Position numbers and translations under genes: made by a program
Part shown: positions 33,700-47,700 of the stretch, piece by piece
Layout of the letters: every line of letters begins with the position of its first letter
How positions within the stretch are numbered: the stretch's first letter is position 1
Assembly: GCA_963580285.1 (NCBI GenBank)
Contig: OY757013.1
Span: forward strand, 149,993,564-150,057,563
Length of the DNA: 64,000 nucleotides
Direction: 5' to 3'
Source of the DNA: Lucinisca nassula
Lineage: Eukaryota; Mollusca; Bivalvia; Lucinida; Lucinidae
Notes under the pieces: model-generated
The model's database searches: none
What the model was told of the DNA's origin: nothing
What the model saw: only the letters and a program-made list of their open reading frames with translations

Positions 33700-34285
33700 A
33701 CGTGGGATGGTTCGACAATATCTACTTAAGAAATGAATGCAATTTTTAACTTCAATGAAGCAAGAACAACATTTAGTAAGTTGTTTATTTTGACTTCACT
33801 TAGTGAGCGTTGCGTGAGGCAATGTAATCATTTAAGTTTTGTATGAACGCAGTGGTTCGCGTGCAAAGTAAATGAACCCTGAAGTAAACTTTGCTAGCGA
33901 CCCGCTGTCGTTCATACTTTCATGAACAGCAGAAAAATTAAGTTTATTTTTTATATTTACATTCTTCGCTCCTCATCACTGGGCGCAAAATGCTTAAAGG
34001 GCAAACTTTTAAAGCTGAAAAACATTTACACGCTGATTTTCTAGAAAGAGCGGAGCAGCATTGACGTCATTAACGCCCGTTGAGAACCATGGTTTATTCC
34101 GAAGTCACTTGACGTCACTAAAAATCATGTGACTCGATGCGTTCATTGAAGTATGAACTACATTGTTTTCTATAGTCTTACATAAGACTTTACACTGGAA
34201 ATGTAAATATTTAGGTATGAACACCGTTGCCTCCCAATAGTTTACTATACGGGTTTTCTGCAAATGTACTGAGAATGTGGACTAC
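33700..34285. repeat. Element Y, copy 1
   Basis: Shares GAGAACCATGGTTTATT, a CATGTGAC word and GGTTTTCTGYAAATG with 38740-39425 in the same order, with TTCATACTT/AAGTATGAA words near the ends. Nonautonomous. Confidence 0.5.
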
Positions 34286-34287
34286 CC

Positions 34288-34565
34288 ATTACGATAACAC
34301 ACCCGTACGACATAGTGCATTTTTCACATCTCCAAAATGGCTACTTTTCTGATGAAAATCCTTGATATTTTTCTTATAAATGCTCATAACATAGATTTGT
34401 CTGCTCGTTAGAACCGCCTCATTGAGGCGGTTCTAACGAGTACCCACAACCTATGTCTTGAAGCAGAAATAAGAAAAAATAATGAATTCCCCCGTAAACC
34501 CCAGTTTTCTCTATATAAAGTTGGGTTTAGGGGGTCTTCATTTCACGGACTTGTTCACGTGATGC
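34288..34565. mobile_element. Family F MITE
   Basis: Left ATTACGATAACACACCCGT, core GTTAGAACCGCCTCATTGAG plus complement (34408-34439), right CACGGACTTGTTCACGTGAT. Confidence 0.7.
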
Positions 34566-35498
34566 AACACTCTATATATGGAGATTATACGGGGAAAGTA
34601 TCTTTTATAAAGTTATGAATTTCTTATGACAAATCATAAAACTGAAAGCTTAAGGCGAAGTTATAGACCTTTCATATTTTCCATCATTTATTTACATGCG
34701 GGATCTTTCCTGTCTGTCTTCCCATGAGAAAGGGTCTGTTCCAGCAAGGAAAGAGTAACAAATTCTTTCGCCTCGGACTAGACCCTTATAGATAAGTAAA
34801 ACTTAATTATTTCTGAAAGAGATGTTTCACATGAAAATAGTTCCCTGCATCTATTCTCGTAAACCATGATCAGATTTAAGAGTATAATAATTAAATAAGC
34901 AATGGTTTGGAAGGTCCACAAACTGTCTAATTATTTCATACCCCTGGCGCCAAACATGTTGAATCGTATTTTTTTTTCGGAAAAACTTCCTTGGACGACC
35001 AGTGTGTTGCTTATTTTACTTTTTGCCAGCAGACTGTTATTCTCGTGATGTGGACTTAGCGAGATTTTATAACTGCACGAATCTAACATAGCTTAGAAGT
35101 GATTTTCAAGGTTTTAGGGAAGCAATAAGATAATATTTTACATTTCTATAAATAATACGCCTGTGAAATTTGGACAACATTCTAAAAGAATATAACGGCG
35201 AAAATATTCCAAGAAAATCGTTGATATGGTCTTTAGGCAACCAAACATGGATTGTCACGTGTTTTAAATCAGTTTATGTTGCAGTCGATGGAACATTTGG
35301 GCAGGTGAAAATTCAATTCAAATTCAAGCAATAAGGTGTATACTTATAAAAACCTTTTAAAGGCAAAGGTGCACAAGAAACAGGGGATTATTTTTTCCTT
35401 CATAAATTCAATATGAAAAGCTATTCATTTCAAACAGGTATTGCATACGAACACTGATAATTGTTTGGCAATTTTCGGCGAATAAAGGAAGATTTCAC
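34566..35498. other. 3' flank of SIAE; no other gene
   Basis: Sequence downstream of the SIAE stop on the minus strand. It must contain the 3' UTR; I see no strong polyadenylation signal close to the stop (the nearest clear AATAAA on the minus strand is near 34690). Confidence 0.35.
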
Positions 35499-35780
35499 TC
35501 AGTATATTGTTACAGAGGGCGCGACTGTCTGGTAGCCAATGAGACCTTTCGTAATAAAAGGCGGAACTGGGAGACTATTTTCCACACTGTAGACGGCACA
35601 TTTCTTGAAGTCACAGGGTGACTCTCGCCATAGGTAGCGCAGGCCCATCACCCATTCATTTGAGCAGCCATCCTTATAAGATAGTGTTATCATGGTCGAG
35701 TTGTGTTTTATGATGGGAGCCGGAATCCATTTAGAATCAGAGCCATTACATAGGGACTGGTTGTTCTTTGAACAGCAAAT
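35499..35780 (-). CDS. SIAE: SIAE exon 9 (last; numbering assumes one unseen exon)
   Basis: 282 bp, phase 0, acceptor TTTCAG at 35781-35782. Encodes ICCSKNNQSLC, then GLRYLWRESPCDFKKCAVYS and LPVPPFITK, ending in TGA at 35499-35501. The Cys-rich start and the tail match the C-terminal beta domain of the family. Confidence 0.92.
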   Translation of the reverse strand: MCCSKNNQSLCNGSDSKWIPAPIIKHNSTMITLSYKDGCSNEWVMGLRYLWRESPCDFKKCAVYSVENSLPVPPFITKGLIGYQTVAPSVTIY

Positions 35781-38700
35781 CTGAAAGTTAAAAAATGAAA
35801 CTAGAAAACAGAAATAAATATTTAAGGGGAATTCAGTTTGGTATTGATTCTGAATGCTCCATAGAACTGTCTCACTGGTCGCAATTCTTCAACTTAACCC
35901 TTGTCCTGCTGAATATTCATATATGCCACACCCACTACCGATTATCAACCAATCAGATTACTTGATGCAAATTATTGCAACGAATTCACAATCTGAATGG
36001 CAAACAATGTAGATCCTGATCAGATGGCTTCTTCAGAAGCCAACTGATCTGGATCTACATTGTTTCAAAGATAAGGCATATCCGGGATCAGCAGGACAAG
36101 GGTTAGTAGAAGAAATCAAAGCACTGACCGTCCTTGTGGGTCGAGTGTAGGCTGGGAAAATAGTCCTGAACTGAGATTTCAACTGTTTCGTGTTACAACT
36201 GAATTCCAGTATTTTTAGCAAACAGTGTAGACCCTGATCGGGGTATTTGATCCGGGTCTATACTGTTTGCCAATGACATAGTAAGCAAGCCCAGTCCATA
36301 TTTTACTTTTTACACAGCGCTCTGACGTCACTGGAAGAAGACTAGCACTGCTATAAATTACCGGTGTCTGGATTTTATATACGGTAAGCGATAGTCACGT
36401 GGACAAAAGCATGCGGTAAGTTTCTGTGGTTAGTAACTTTGGGTCAATTGATAAAAAAATTGATAAACAATCGACCTAAAACAATAGGGAGACATAAAAC
36501 CCTTGAAGGAGCTAGAAAAACCGAATTCGTTGTTGAAAGTCATGACTACCTTGAAACATCAACTGCGGAAGTACAAGCGAAATCAATGTTGTAATGAAAT
36601 TTTAAATAAATCGAAATCCAGATGTTTTCGTTCTTCAAGTATGTCTACTTATGATTTTTCCACCCTTTACACTACACTTCCTTATAATTTATAAAAGAAG
36701 AACTTACTGATTTAATTGAATGGACAATTCATAGGGAAAATTCCCTCTCTCTCGCATGATATCTAGGAAATGCCTTTTTCCCTTCTGAAGAGCATTAAAT
36801 TATACTTTATGGTCATGTCAGTAAGTGTGTGGAGCTCTCACCTTTGTACTTGACAATATTTACAAAAGATTTGGTACTAAATTACTAAGACGAATTATGC
36901 TGGCCTCGGTTGCTCAGTCGGATGCGCTTCTCACTGGTGATCAGGCGGAAGCGGGTTCGATACCTGCTGGTGTCGGCAATATTCTTCCGTGGAGATTGAG
37001 CATGAAATCTTTTCTATGGTCATTTTCTCCCTTCCGCTGATTCAAGAAGGGCAGTTGTCAGTTTTTGACGAAAGAAAGTGCACTGAACTGGTTAACCGCC
37101 TACGTATAAGCCTGCCCAGGAAAAGTGTGGATAGGTAAACTGACCGGCTCAAAAATGACCTAAAATAGTGTTGACTGGGCCGTTAAACTCCAAAACAAAC
37201 AATCAAATAGACACAATGTGGCTATTTCGATGGGTTCGAATTGTGCACCCCTTGTGGCTCTTCTGTTTTTGTTTTGTTATGAAAAAGACTTCAAGATGTC
37301 CCTTTCCCCTGAAAACCATTCTGAATTTAGCTCAACATCTAGATATCTAGATGGTTTATTAAATATTGACAATGCCTATATCAGTCAAATTACCCCCTCC
37401 CCCAGAACTTCAGTTAAATAAAGCAAATTATTCTGATACCCAGGCCCCGTTTTAGGATTTACATCTATCTAATGTAGATGGGCTTGTTTCCTGCAAAAAT
37501 ATATGATAAACGCGATGATTTTGATTTTTTAGTTGTAAATTTTCTCTTCTTGTATGGTGAAGCTCCTCGTGCGGCATCCTATGGCGTTTATATTTCGCAA
37601 TAAATTCGATTTGCCAGAGTGTCTAGTCATGTAACTGACTTCAACACTCATAATAAATTGTTAACTGCCAAACTTCTTAATCTGGGTTATCGGTATCATA
37701 AACTACGCAAAGCCTTTTCTAAATTTTATATATGCCATTCCGATTTAATTTCAAAATTCAATGTTGGTCTTAAATCTCTTCTACAACAAGGTCTCTCGGA
37801 ACCCGAATTTTGACTTAGTATATAAATTCAGAAAATATATATACTTGCAATGACTTCAACACCAATTTTCGTAAAATCATTCTTCGATATAAACATAAAT
37901 GTTATACGACAGACTGCAGGCATGGTAGTTAATACAATCACGGTTGACAACTTTGCTTGCCTTTTCAATTGCACGCCTGTCGGTCAGGCCTCAGATCCTA
38001 TGACGGTTCCAGCGTTAAGGCTTAATGAGAATTAGAATTTAATTTTATGTAATGTTGGTTGGTGCCTGATGCTCTGTCTCTGATCGGGCCCATCGGAGTC
38101 TAACTGTTGGGTTTTTCTGACACTTCACGCTCAGTAGTGAGTAAAAAAGTAGGTGTGTTGAGGCCGTAATTGGGGGGGGGGGGGGTGAAATTAAAAAACT
38201 TTTACCTCAAAGCCATCTGTTGATCTGACATCCAGTTCCGAAGTACCGTTGTCAAACTCCAGGCCCAGTGTAAAGAAGCCAATATCTATATAGAAGGCTG
38301 TAACCATAGGGCCCTGGAACTTGCTTGGTTTCCTGTTGTAAGCTACTGCGAGTGAAGAGAGAACCAGTCGTGAGGCAACATCCTGTTTGTCACGTGGATG
38401 GATACTAAGAAACAGACGTAATTACCTTTCATTCAGTTGATCAGCACACAGTGCATTTAAGCAACCAGCTATGAACACTGTATTCATGTATTTATTTTTA
38501 TCATCATCATTTGGGCCCCGTCAAGCGATTTTGGTACTTATCGCCTATGCGAGCAGCGAAGGTTCAGGCGAGCCTGCGCATCCGCGCAGTCTCGCCAGAA
38601 CCTTCGCTGCTCGCTCATACAAGCAGAGAATCAAGAGGAACCTTCAGACAGAAAGCCATATCCCTGGCCCCTCTGAATGGCTGGGCATGCGCAGTTAAAA

Positions 38701-41700
38701 TTTGTCATGACGAAATGCTCGAAGACACAAATTCGCTTGGCGGTGCTCATTTAAGAAATGAATATATTTTAACAATCATTGAAGAATGAATAACATCGGA
38801 TCACGATGACTTAACTTTTGCTCTTGACCCGGTGTCATTCATACTTCAATGAACGTTAATTTCTTATCATTACGATAACATATCCGTGTGATATAGTGCA
38901 TTTTTCAAATCTCAAAAAAGGTAAATTTTCTTATGAAAATTTGTGTTATTTTTCTTTTTTATACTCCAAACATAGGTTTTGGGTGCTCGTTAGAACCGCC
39001 TCATTGAGGCGGTTCTAACGAGTACCCACAACCTATGTCTTGGAGCAGAAATAAGGAAAATAATTATTACCCCCGTTAACCCCAGTTTTCTCTATATAGA
39101 GTGGGGTTTAAGGGGGTCTTTATTTCACGGACTTGTTAACGTGATGTTCATTTTATTTTCCAACCATCATGTGACAAAATATTCTAGTTTGATGCTAAAA
39201 TTGATACAAGAAATCAATTGTGCGCAGTTTTTTTATGAACAGCGGAAGAGCGCCGATGATGTCTTAACGTCGCCATTGTCCAATCATAATGGAGAGAACC
39301 ATGGTTTATTTTTACATCATGGAAAGATCATGTGACGACACGTGACTCGGTGTATTCATTAAGCTATGAAAATCATTGCGACCCTATGGTTAACTATAGT
39401 GGTTTTCTGTAAATGCACTGAGGACCTTAATATTCTAAAATGAAACATCTAGTATTGGAAAAAAAAAAAAAAAAAAAAAATGTCCAAGGAATTGGCAATG
39501 CTAGTAAATGGTACATCACTAGTGTTATATTTTTACATACAATAAATCAAAGAAAACAATGGAATATGCCGTCCTTAAAATCAGCAGGTTATAGATTTAA
39601 GGTTTTACCTGTTATAGGGAGAAGTGAAATCAGGCAAGTCTATGGCCACGGCCATGAACGTATTTGGCATCTCATAATTAGGTACATAGCCATAGTCGGC
39701 TGTCTGGTGCCAGCGAATGTCAGGAAAACCATTCACAATATGCTTAACACTGTCGTTCCGCCAAGGTGCCAGCTGTAAAAATGAAGGACATTACGAGAAC
39801 ATGACTAGGTAGAACATTTTTGCCTAGGCATTCAAGCAACAGATAAGGTGGGTTTTTTGGTGATAATTGAATGAAAAATTTGCTTATTTCTCCATATAAA
39901 CCTATGCTGTGTGTATTCATTTGAACCGCCTCGCCTCGCCTCGCACTGGAAAATTCCCAAACCAAAGGTGACAAAAAGGAATTTTTGATTATCATTTACT
40001 AGTCCCTGTCTCTGTTTCTATGGATATGCCAATACAATGCAGAATTAAGCATTGCTCGAACATACGCAATATGATAAAAACGCTTAAAAATCTAAAAGAC
40101 AGACAGTACAAGACCATGTCTCTCGCTCTTCATCGCTGGGACAAGGGTTCTTTGGTCGGGCCCCTCAGAGTCTAACTGTTGGTTTTCTTTTGCTCCAGCA
40201 ATTCTGTTGTTGTATGCTGCCGAGTCCTCAACCTTGTTTCATCTCTGTAGTTTTTTTTATTTGTATGTTCTCGGAGCTGTTACACTGATGAGTTAGGAAG
40301 CCTTCATGCGGACTAAACAAAATTAGTGTATACCGCGACACAGAGGTAAGGGCGAGGATTATGGCCATGTAAAATCGATTTAAGCCCCCCCCCCCCCCCA
40401 CCCCCCAGTGGAATTCTTTTCACTGACCGTTCCAAGGCGGTTCTTCTGTGGCGGTTTATTTATGTTGTTGTTTGTTACTACTTACTGTGTGTATCACTTG
40501 TGTCTTTATATTTTGGATGGCCATTTGGCCATTTTGTGGGAAAGTAACTGTCCTTATGGCCATCCTTTGTTTAGGTTTCCATTATGGTCTGGTCGCTTCA
40601 TGTTTGTGTTTCTTTCCCTTTGGTGTCTTTGATGGGTGGACCTAAGTTTCTGTTAAATCCTATGTCGTGTTTATGAAATAACAGTGTAAAATATAACGAA
40701 CTACATAATTCATGGTAGATGTAGTGAAAACTCTTCGAGAAAGTAGCTAGAAGCCTCCCTGGTGTAGTGGTTACGCTACTCGCGTTGTAAACCAGGGGTT
40801 GCAGGATCAATCCCGGTCTTCTCCAGACTTTCGGATGAGTCTATGAACCGAGGTCCCGTCTCCGTATGACCTTAGCTGTTGGTGGGACGTAAAACTCAAA
40901 CACTCACTCGAGAAAGTAGCTGAATGGATAACGATGTACACATATAACAAACATCTTATTGGACTTTACACTGCATGATTTGAAGTTTAACGTGCCCGTC
41001 AACACTTTATAGGTCATTTTGCTTCCAATTGTGTGGTACTTTTACCCGACATTGAGATGAAATGACTTCTCAAGCCCTACTTACCAATGAAACCAATAGG
41101 GTATACATGGTCCGACTCACATCACTGTTCCTGGACATGCTTAGAACCACTTTTATTTTAGCGTATGAGTACACATGAGCGGTCAGTTTCAGCTATGCGT
41201 GAAAGCATCATGCAGCCCAATCTATTTCTAAAAGGGCATTTATATAAATAAGAGACGCACCGTGTGGCTCTTGGTGTCCGACAACCCAGTCATATCTATA
41301 CCCGGATTGTTAGATTACTGATTAAATATCTACCTGAACAAAACCAAATGGAAACTGCTGATCAGTTTGGTTTTGCGATCCTGCATTAAAGTTGTTTCGC
41401 CAGTCATTTATCATCGCAAGGAATCGACATTTGTACTTGTCTGGAGAATTTGCATTCGACTCTCCTGCCACAGAAATAAATTCAAGGGGAATATATACAT
41501 CTTCAGGGAAGGCAACTCTTTCAGACCTGTATCAACAGGCGTCTGGCAGTTTTTTTTTTCGCCATTTTTCAAAGGGAGACAACTTTCGGGACTTCCTAAT
41601 CGTTTTTCTATAAGCCCTGTCCCACTGAAAAAGGGGTCTACACTTAAAGAAAAGAATTTGCTCCCCAGGAGCAAATTCTTTCCTCTAAGAGTTGACCCCT

Positions 41701-44700
41701 ATTTACATGGGAGACAAACATACTTTTGCAGGAGTTGCATCCGCTGAAGGTGTTCCCATCCCCCTTAACGGAAAGAATTTGCTCATGAGAAGTTGATTCT
41801 GTCCTCTAAGAGTAGACAAGAGCAAATTCTTTCCTTTGCATTTTTTTTTCCTTTAAAAGTAGACAGGTACATTTTTTTAACTTTAGGAGTAGACCCCTTT
41901 CTTAGGATTAAGTTCATCAGAAGGCGAGCTGAAAATTCGAATTCGAAAAGTCCCTTCATCATAGTGCCGTTTATATTTTATTGTCCCATAGATTCCATTG
42001 TGGAATTGTGAAACTTTGAAGGGTCACTGATGAGGCCTATTTCGCTGAAACTAGAAAGTCTGGCCCAGAAAACATGTACGCTCTATACTTTTCAGTTCTG
42101 TGGTGTACTCCTTGCTTCCATAGAATAAAATTTTTATGCTACAAATTGTAAAAGATGGCAGGCACGATAGCCACAGTATTCATTCCAATTATTTGAACTA
42201 ATAAGTTTGTTTCTTTTCTGCTCTTTTATTTGTTCGACTGGAGCTAAACGGCCCAGCAAACACTATTAAGGTCATTTTGAGCTGGTCAGTTTACCCAATA
42301 ACACATTTCCCGGGCAGGTTTCTATGCGGTTAACTAGTACAATGCACATTCTTTCGCCAGAAACTGCCGACTGCACTTCTTGACAGTATAGGGTCAGATC
42401 AGCCTGCACATTCGCACAGGCTGATCTGCGCCTTCACAGGCAACATATGTAATAAACTTTCTAGCAACACGGATCATATCTTAATTTGGAGAAGTCCACC
42501 ATTCAAAAGCGGTTTACCAGTACTCATGTGCAGTCGGTTTCAGCTCTGTGTGGAAGCACTATGTAGCCCAATCTATTTCTACAAGCCCCGACGGACAAGG
42601 TTTAAGTTTATATATTTAGAGGAATAACTACAATTTCAAGGAAGGCAATCATTTAATGTTCTACAAAAGGGTCATCCTTTGGAAGGAAGGAGTACACCAC
42701 AGAACAGGGAAATATGGAGTGTACATAATTTCTGAGCCGGACTAACTAGTTTCGGCTAATTAGGCCTCATCAGTGATCCTCAAATATTTTCAATGGAATC
42801 AATGATCTCAAAGGACAAAAAATTATATACTACACTAAACGTCAGCTTTCATAGAAAAACTGTACAGAATATAAAGTCCCGTATCCGTCCTTCTAACCAG
42901 TACCTGAACAAAACCAAACGGAAATAAGGCATCAGTCTGGTTCCCTGACCCGAGGTTAAAGTTCGACCTCCAGTTCTTTATCATAGCCGGGAAACGGCAT
43001 TTGTAACTATCCGGAGAACCGGCATTTGCCTGTGAAAATATGCACTCTATAATATTTATTGTGGCCACTTTTAGATGTTCTATAGTCCGTACGATGATAT
43101 CAATTAAATGCCTGTCTTTTTGCAGCCCTCATTGTGCACGAGTTGTTATATATTATCTCGTAGGTAATTCATTCAAATTAAAAAAAAACAAAACAATGTT
43201 GTCAATCTGGGAATATGTGCATAAGGTTTCTAGACACGAGTTTGTATAGTAGTGGTCGAACCTAAAAAATAAACGAAAGTACAGCTCTATGGATTTTGAG
43301 TAATTGTTTTCGCTCTATCACGGGACCATTATGTGACTAACAAACATAGAGCTTTTGCTATGTATTCATACAAAATGTGAAACATGAAAGGCAGGAGAGA
43401 CTTTTGTTTTGTAACACAGTAACACAATAGCTTGAAACTTTGCTGCAGTCGTCGGAAAGTTTCTTTCACATTAATGCGTGTTAAAATTACGAGACAAAGA
43501 AACACCTTTGAAAAAACTCATACAGGCTCTTGCATCAATACTCAGACTAACTTAGTTGACATAATTAACATTATCTTCTTCAACAGCATTTCTATCACTG
43601 TCTTGATTCTTTTCTTTTTTCATAGTTAATGCATTCACATCAGCATAAAGGAGACCAACTTTGTGGCACGGTCATCTCCCGCCGGTACATCTTGTAGTAT
43701 ATTTACGGCTTATAGGTTCCATGAGCGATTTTGGAGCTGGAGCCTGGTTCATCCAATGGATTTTCAGTTGACCATCTTTCGGAACCCAACCCTGGTTGGT
43801 ATAATGAATTTCTCCATATTGCAGCTGGATTGTTTGCTATGTGCATGTGTTGTTTCTAAAGCATCTCTTCGTGGAAAATAGCATGGTTAACGGAGAAGTA
43901 TTGCTGCAGAACAGTTTACAGCGAACGCTGTGAACATCAAATCCAGGACATCAAATTCTTTGCACACACTGTATAGCCCATCTGTTAATACAAACTGTCT
44001 TCCAAGATACTTCATTTCTGTACCCAGGCAAAAAGCACCGTGCTTTCCTTTTCGTACGAAGTTGCATGCAGCAAAAACATATAAGCCTGGAGATGCATCA
44101 GTCAGATTCTGACCAAGCCCTCGGCCAGTAATATCCGTTATTTTATGCCAGTTAAGAAGACCAAATTCCATATTATCTCATGTGGCAATGCACTCGTCAG
44201 CACGGCAACTTCAGTATTCGGTGATTTTATTACAATGTAGTGGTGCATAATCAGCATCTGAAAGAATCCTCGTATTTACTTTCTCATGTTTTGGTTATAG
44301 CTAAGGGATGACATTACAAATGAACTTTGCCCCCGCCCATCGGGGCTTGGAGAAATAGATTGGGCTGCATGATGCTTCCACGCAGAGTTGAAACTCACCG
44401 CACATAAGTACAGGTAAACCGCTAAATAGAAATGGAGGCAATGATCAGGAAAGGTTACAATCAACCCACAGCTCCCATCAGAGACACCAAAGGGAATGAA
44501 ACACAAACATGAAACAGCAGATCCTAATGGAATCATCAATAGCGGAAAGCCAAAAGGACAGTTACTTTCCCCAAAAATGGCCAGTTGCTATCCAATATAA
44601 ATTATTATAAGCGACACAAACACCCAAACACAAAAATAAAACGCGACAGAAGAACCGCCTTGGAACGGTCAGCGGAAACAAATTTCACTGGGGGGGGGGG

Positions 44701-47700
44701 GGGGGCTTAAATCGATTTTACGTGGCCACCATCCTCGCCCTTACTTCCGTCGCGATTTAGACAAATAATTTGTTCAGTCCGCATGAAGGCCTCCTAACTC
44801 ATCAGTGCAACATCTCCGTGAACACAAATAATCAAGCAACCGCAGAGATGAAACAACAGTGAGGACTCGACAGCAAGAAACCACTGAAATGCTGGAGCAA
44901 AAGAAAACCAATAGTTAGACTCCGATGAGCCAGACCAGAGACAGAGCATCAGGCACCAACCAACATTACCTTGAATTTGATCTCTCTAATTCTCAATAAG
45001 CCTTTACGCTGGAACCGTCATAGAATCTGAGGCCTGACCCACCGGCGTGCAATTAAAGAGGGAATCAAAGTTGTCAACCGTGATTGGGTTAACTACCATG
45101 CATCTGTTGTATAACATTTATGTTGTACCCGATCTTTTTATATCGAAGAATGATTTTACGAATTTGGGTGCTGAAGTCATTGCGGTTATATATTTTTTCT
45201 GAATTTATATACTAAGTCACCATAAAATTCGGACCAGCCTGCCCAGTTAAAGTGCTGCGAGTCTGACCCTTTAATAGTGTTGACGCGGACGTTAAAACTC
45301 AAATTAAACAAACAAATACATATAATCTGATCACCTGAAGCAAAGATTGCAAGCGAGTGCACAGGTTTCCGTGAGCTGCAAATAATGTCACACTCTGCAA
45401 AAGGCCACTGTTATAACCATAACTCAATTCTTGAAATAAAAAGTGAACCAGATTTGTTTTGTTCTCTCTAAATGTCAAATACTTTTCCATTGAGTCGGAC
45501 ACTCCAATCTGACTTCATTTTGAACGATCGATATTGTTAACACAGCCAATGCTGATAATGTAACTGAAATGTTTTTCAAGGTCTGCAGTAAAGCCATCCA
45601 CTCTCTTATCCAAGTTGCTGACTCAGGTACGACATGCAGCCCTGGGAATAAGCATCGAGTATATTTGTTTGTCGTGGCTAGGGTATCATCTGTAGCAGCA
45701 AGAGACCAAGACTGGGGACCCAAAGGGTAAGTCACAACCAGTCTCATGTCCCTCTGTCTATTCTGTGTCATTAAAATCATTAGGGCAAATAGACGTCTGT
45801 CTGCTTAAGCTTCGGTAATCGGTCGAAGAAAGAGATTGTCTGCGATATTACCTCTCCTTAACAAACTTCTTAACCTGTTCATCCACTACTGATCTGGCTA
45901 CAAGTTATAAGCATCTGGTGAAGCAACACTACCAGACGCAACATTTTCCAGGTTCTCAAAAGTTTTATTTTATTCATGTCTGTAAAATTGTCTTTACAGA
46001 CAGTACATCTGACTCATCCTTTCTCATTCGAGCCAACCACTATTTTTTGTTCTCGAAGAAACATCGTCGATCCAGGCTTTAATCCTGCACTGCCTGCTAA
46101 GTTCTGCACTATCATGTGCACGGTTAATATCCATCGCTGATTCAATTAACTTACTCCACCCATAAAATACACCAAAGGGAAAGAAATACAAACGTTAAGC
46201 GACCAGACCATAATGGAAACCTAAACAAAGGAAGGCCATAAGGACAGTTACTTTCCCACAAAATGGCCAAATGGCCATCCAAAACCAAAAGACACAAGTG
46301 ATACACACAGTAAGTAACAAACAACAACATAAATAAATCGCCACAGAAGAGCCGCCTTGGAACGGTCAGTGGAAGATTTCCACTGGGGGGCTTAAATCGA
46401 TTTTACGTGGCCGTGCAATCCTCGCCCTTACTTCCGTCGCGATTTAGACAAATAATTTGTTCAGTCCGCATGAAGGCCTCCTAACTCATCAGAGCAATAT
46501 CTCCGTGAACACAAAAATCAAAGAACCACAGAGGTGAGACAACGGTGAGGACTCGACAGCAAGAAACCACTGAAATGCTGGAGCAAAAGAAAACCAACAG
46601 TTAGACTCCGATGAGCCCAACCAGAGACAGAGCATCAGGCACCAACCAACATTATCTCTCTAATTTTCAATAAGCCTTTACGTTGGAGCCGTCATAGAAT
46701 CTGAGGCCTGACCCACCGGCGTGCAATTAAAGAGGGAAGCACAGTTGCCAACCGTGATTGGGTTAACTACCATGCATGCAGTCTGTCGTATAATATCCAT
46801 GTTGTACCCAATCTTTTTATATCGAAGAATGATTTTACGAAATTAGGTGCTGAAGTCATTGCGGTTATATATTTTTCTGAATTTATATACTAAGTCACCA
46901 TAAAATTCGGGTTCCGATAGACCTTGTTGCGGAAGAGATTTAAGTCCAATATTGAATTTTGAAATTAATTCAGAATGGCGTCTATAAAATTTAGAAAAGG
47001 CTTTGCGTAGTTTATGGTACCGATAACCCTGATTAAGGAGTTTAGCCGTTAATAATTTATTACGAGTGTTGAATTCAGTTACATGACTACACACTCTAGC
47101 AAATCGAATTAATTGCAATATATAAACGCCATAGCATGGCGCACGAGGAACATCACCATCCAAAAAAAGAAAATTTACAATCTCAAAATCAAAGTCATAT
47201 CGTTTATCATAAATTTTGCACGAAACATATCCATCTACAATAGATAGATGTAAATCCAAAAACGGGGCCTCGGTATCAGAAGAATTTGCTTTATTTAACT
47301 GAAGTTCTAGGGGGTAAATCTGACTGATCAAACCATCAAAATAGGTATTATCAATATTTAATAAATCATGTAAATATCTAGAAGTAGAGCTAAAAGCTTC
47401 AATAATTTCAGATTGGTTATCAATGGAAAGCGACAAAATGAAAAGTAGAAGTAAAACAAAGATCAGGAATTGATACAATTAACTTACTCCACCCATAAAA
47501 GACACCAAAGGGAAAGAAATACAAACATTAAGCGACCATACCACAATGGAAACCCAAACAAAGGAAGGCCATAAGGACAGTTACTTTCCCACAAAATGGC
47601 CATATGGCCATCCAAAACCAAAAGATATGAAATAAGTCTCTTTCATAACAATACAAGAACAGATCAGCCACAAGAGGTGCGCAATTAGTACCCATCGGAA

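Noticed and set aside
41367..41747. Plus-strand ORF of 126 codons
   Set aside because: Antisense to SIAE exon 6a and the adjoining hairpin repeat; no homology.
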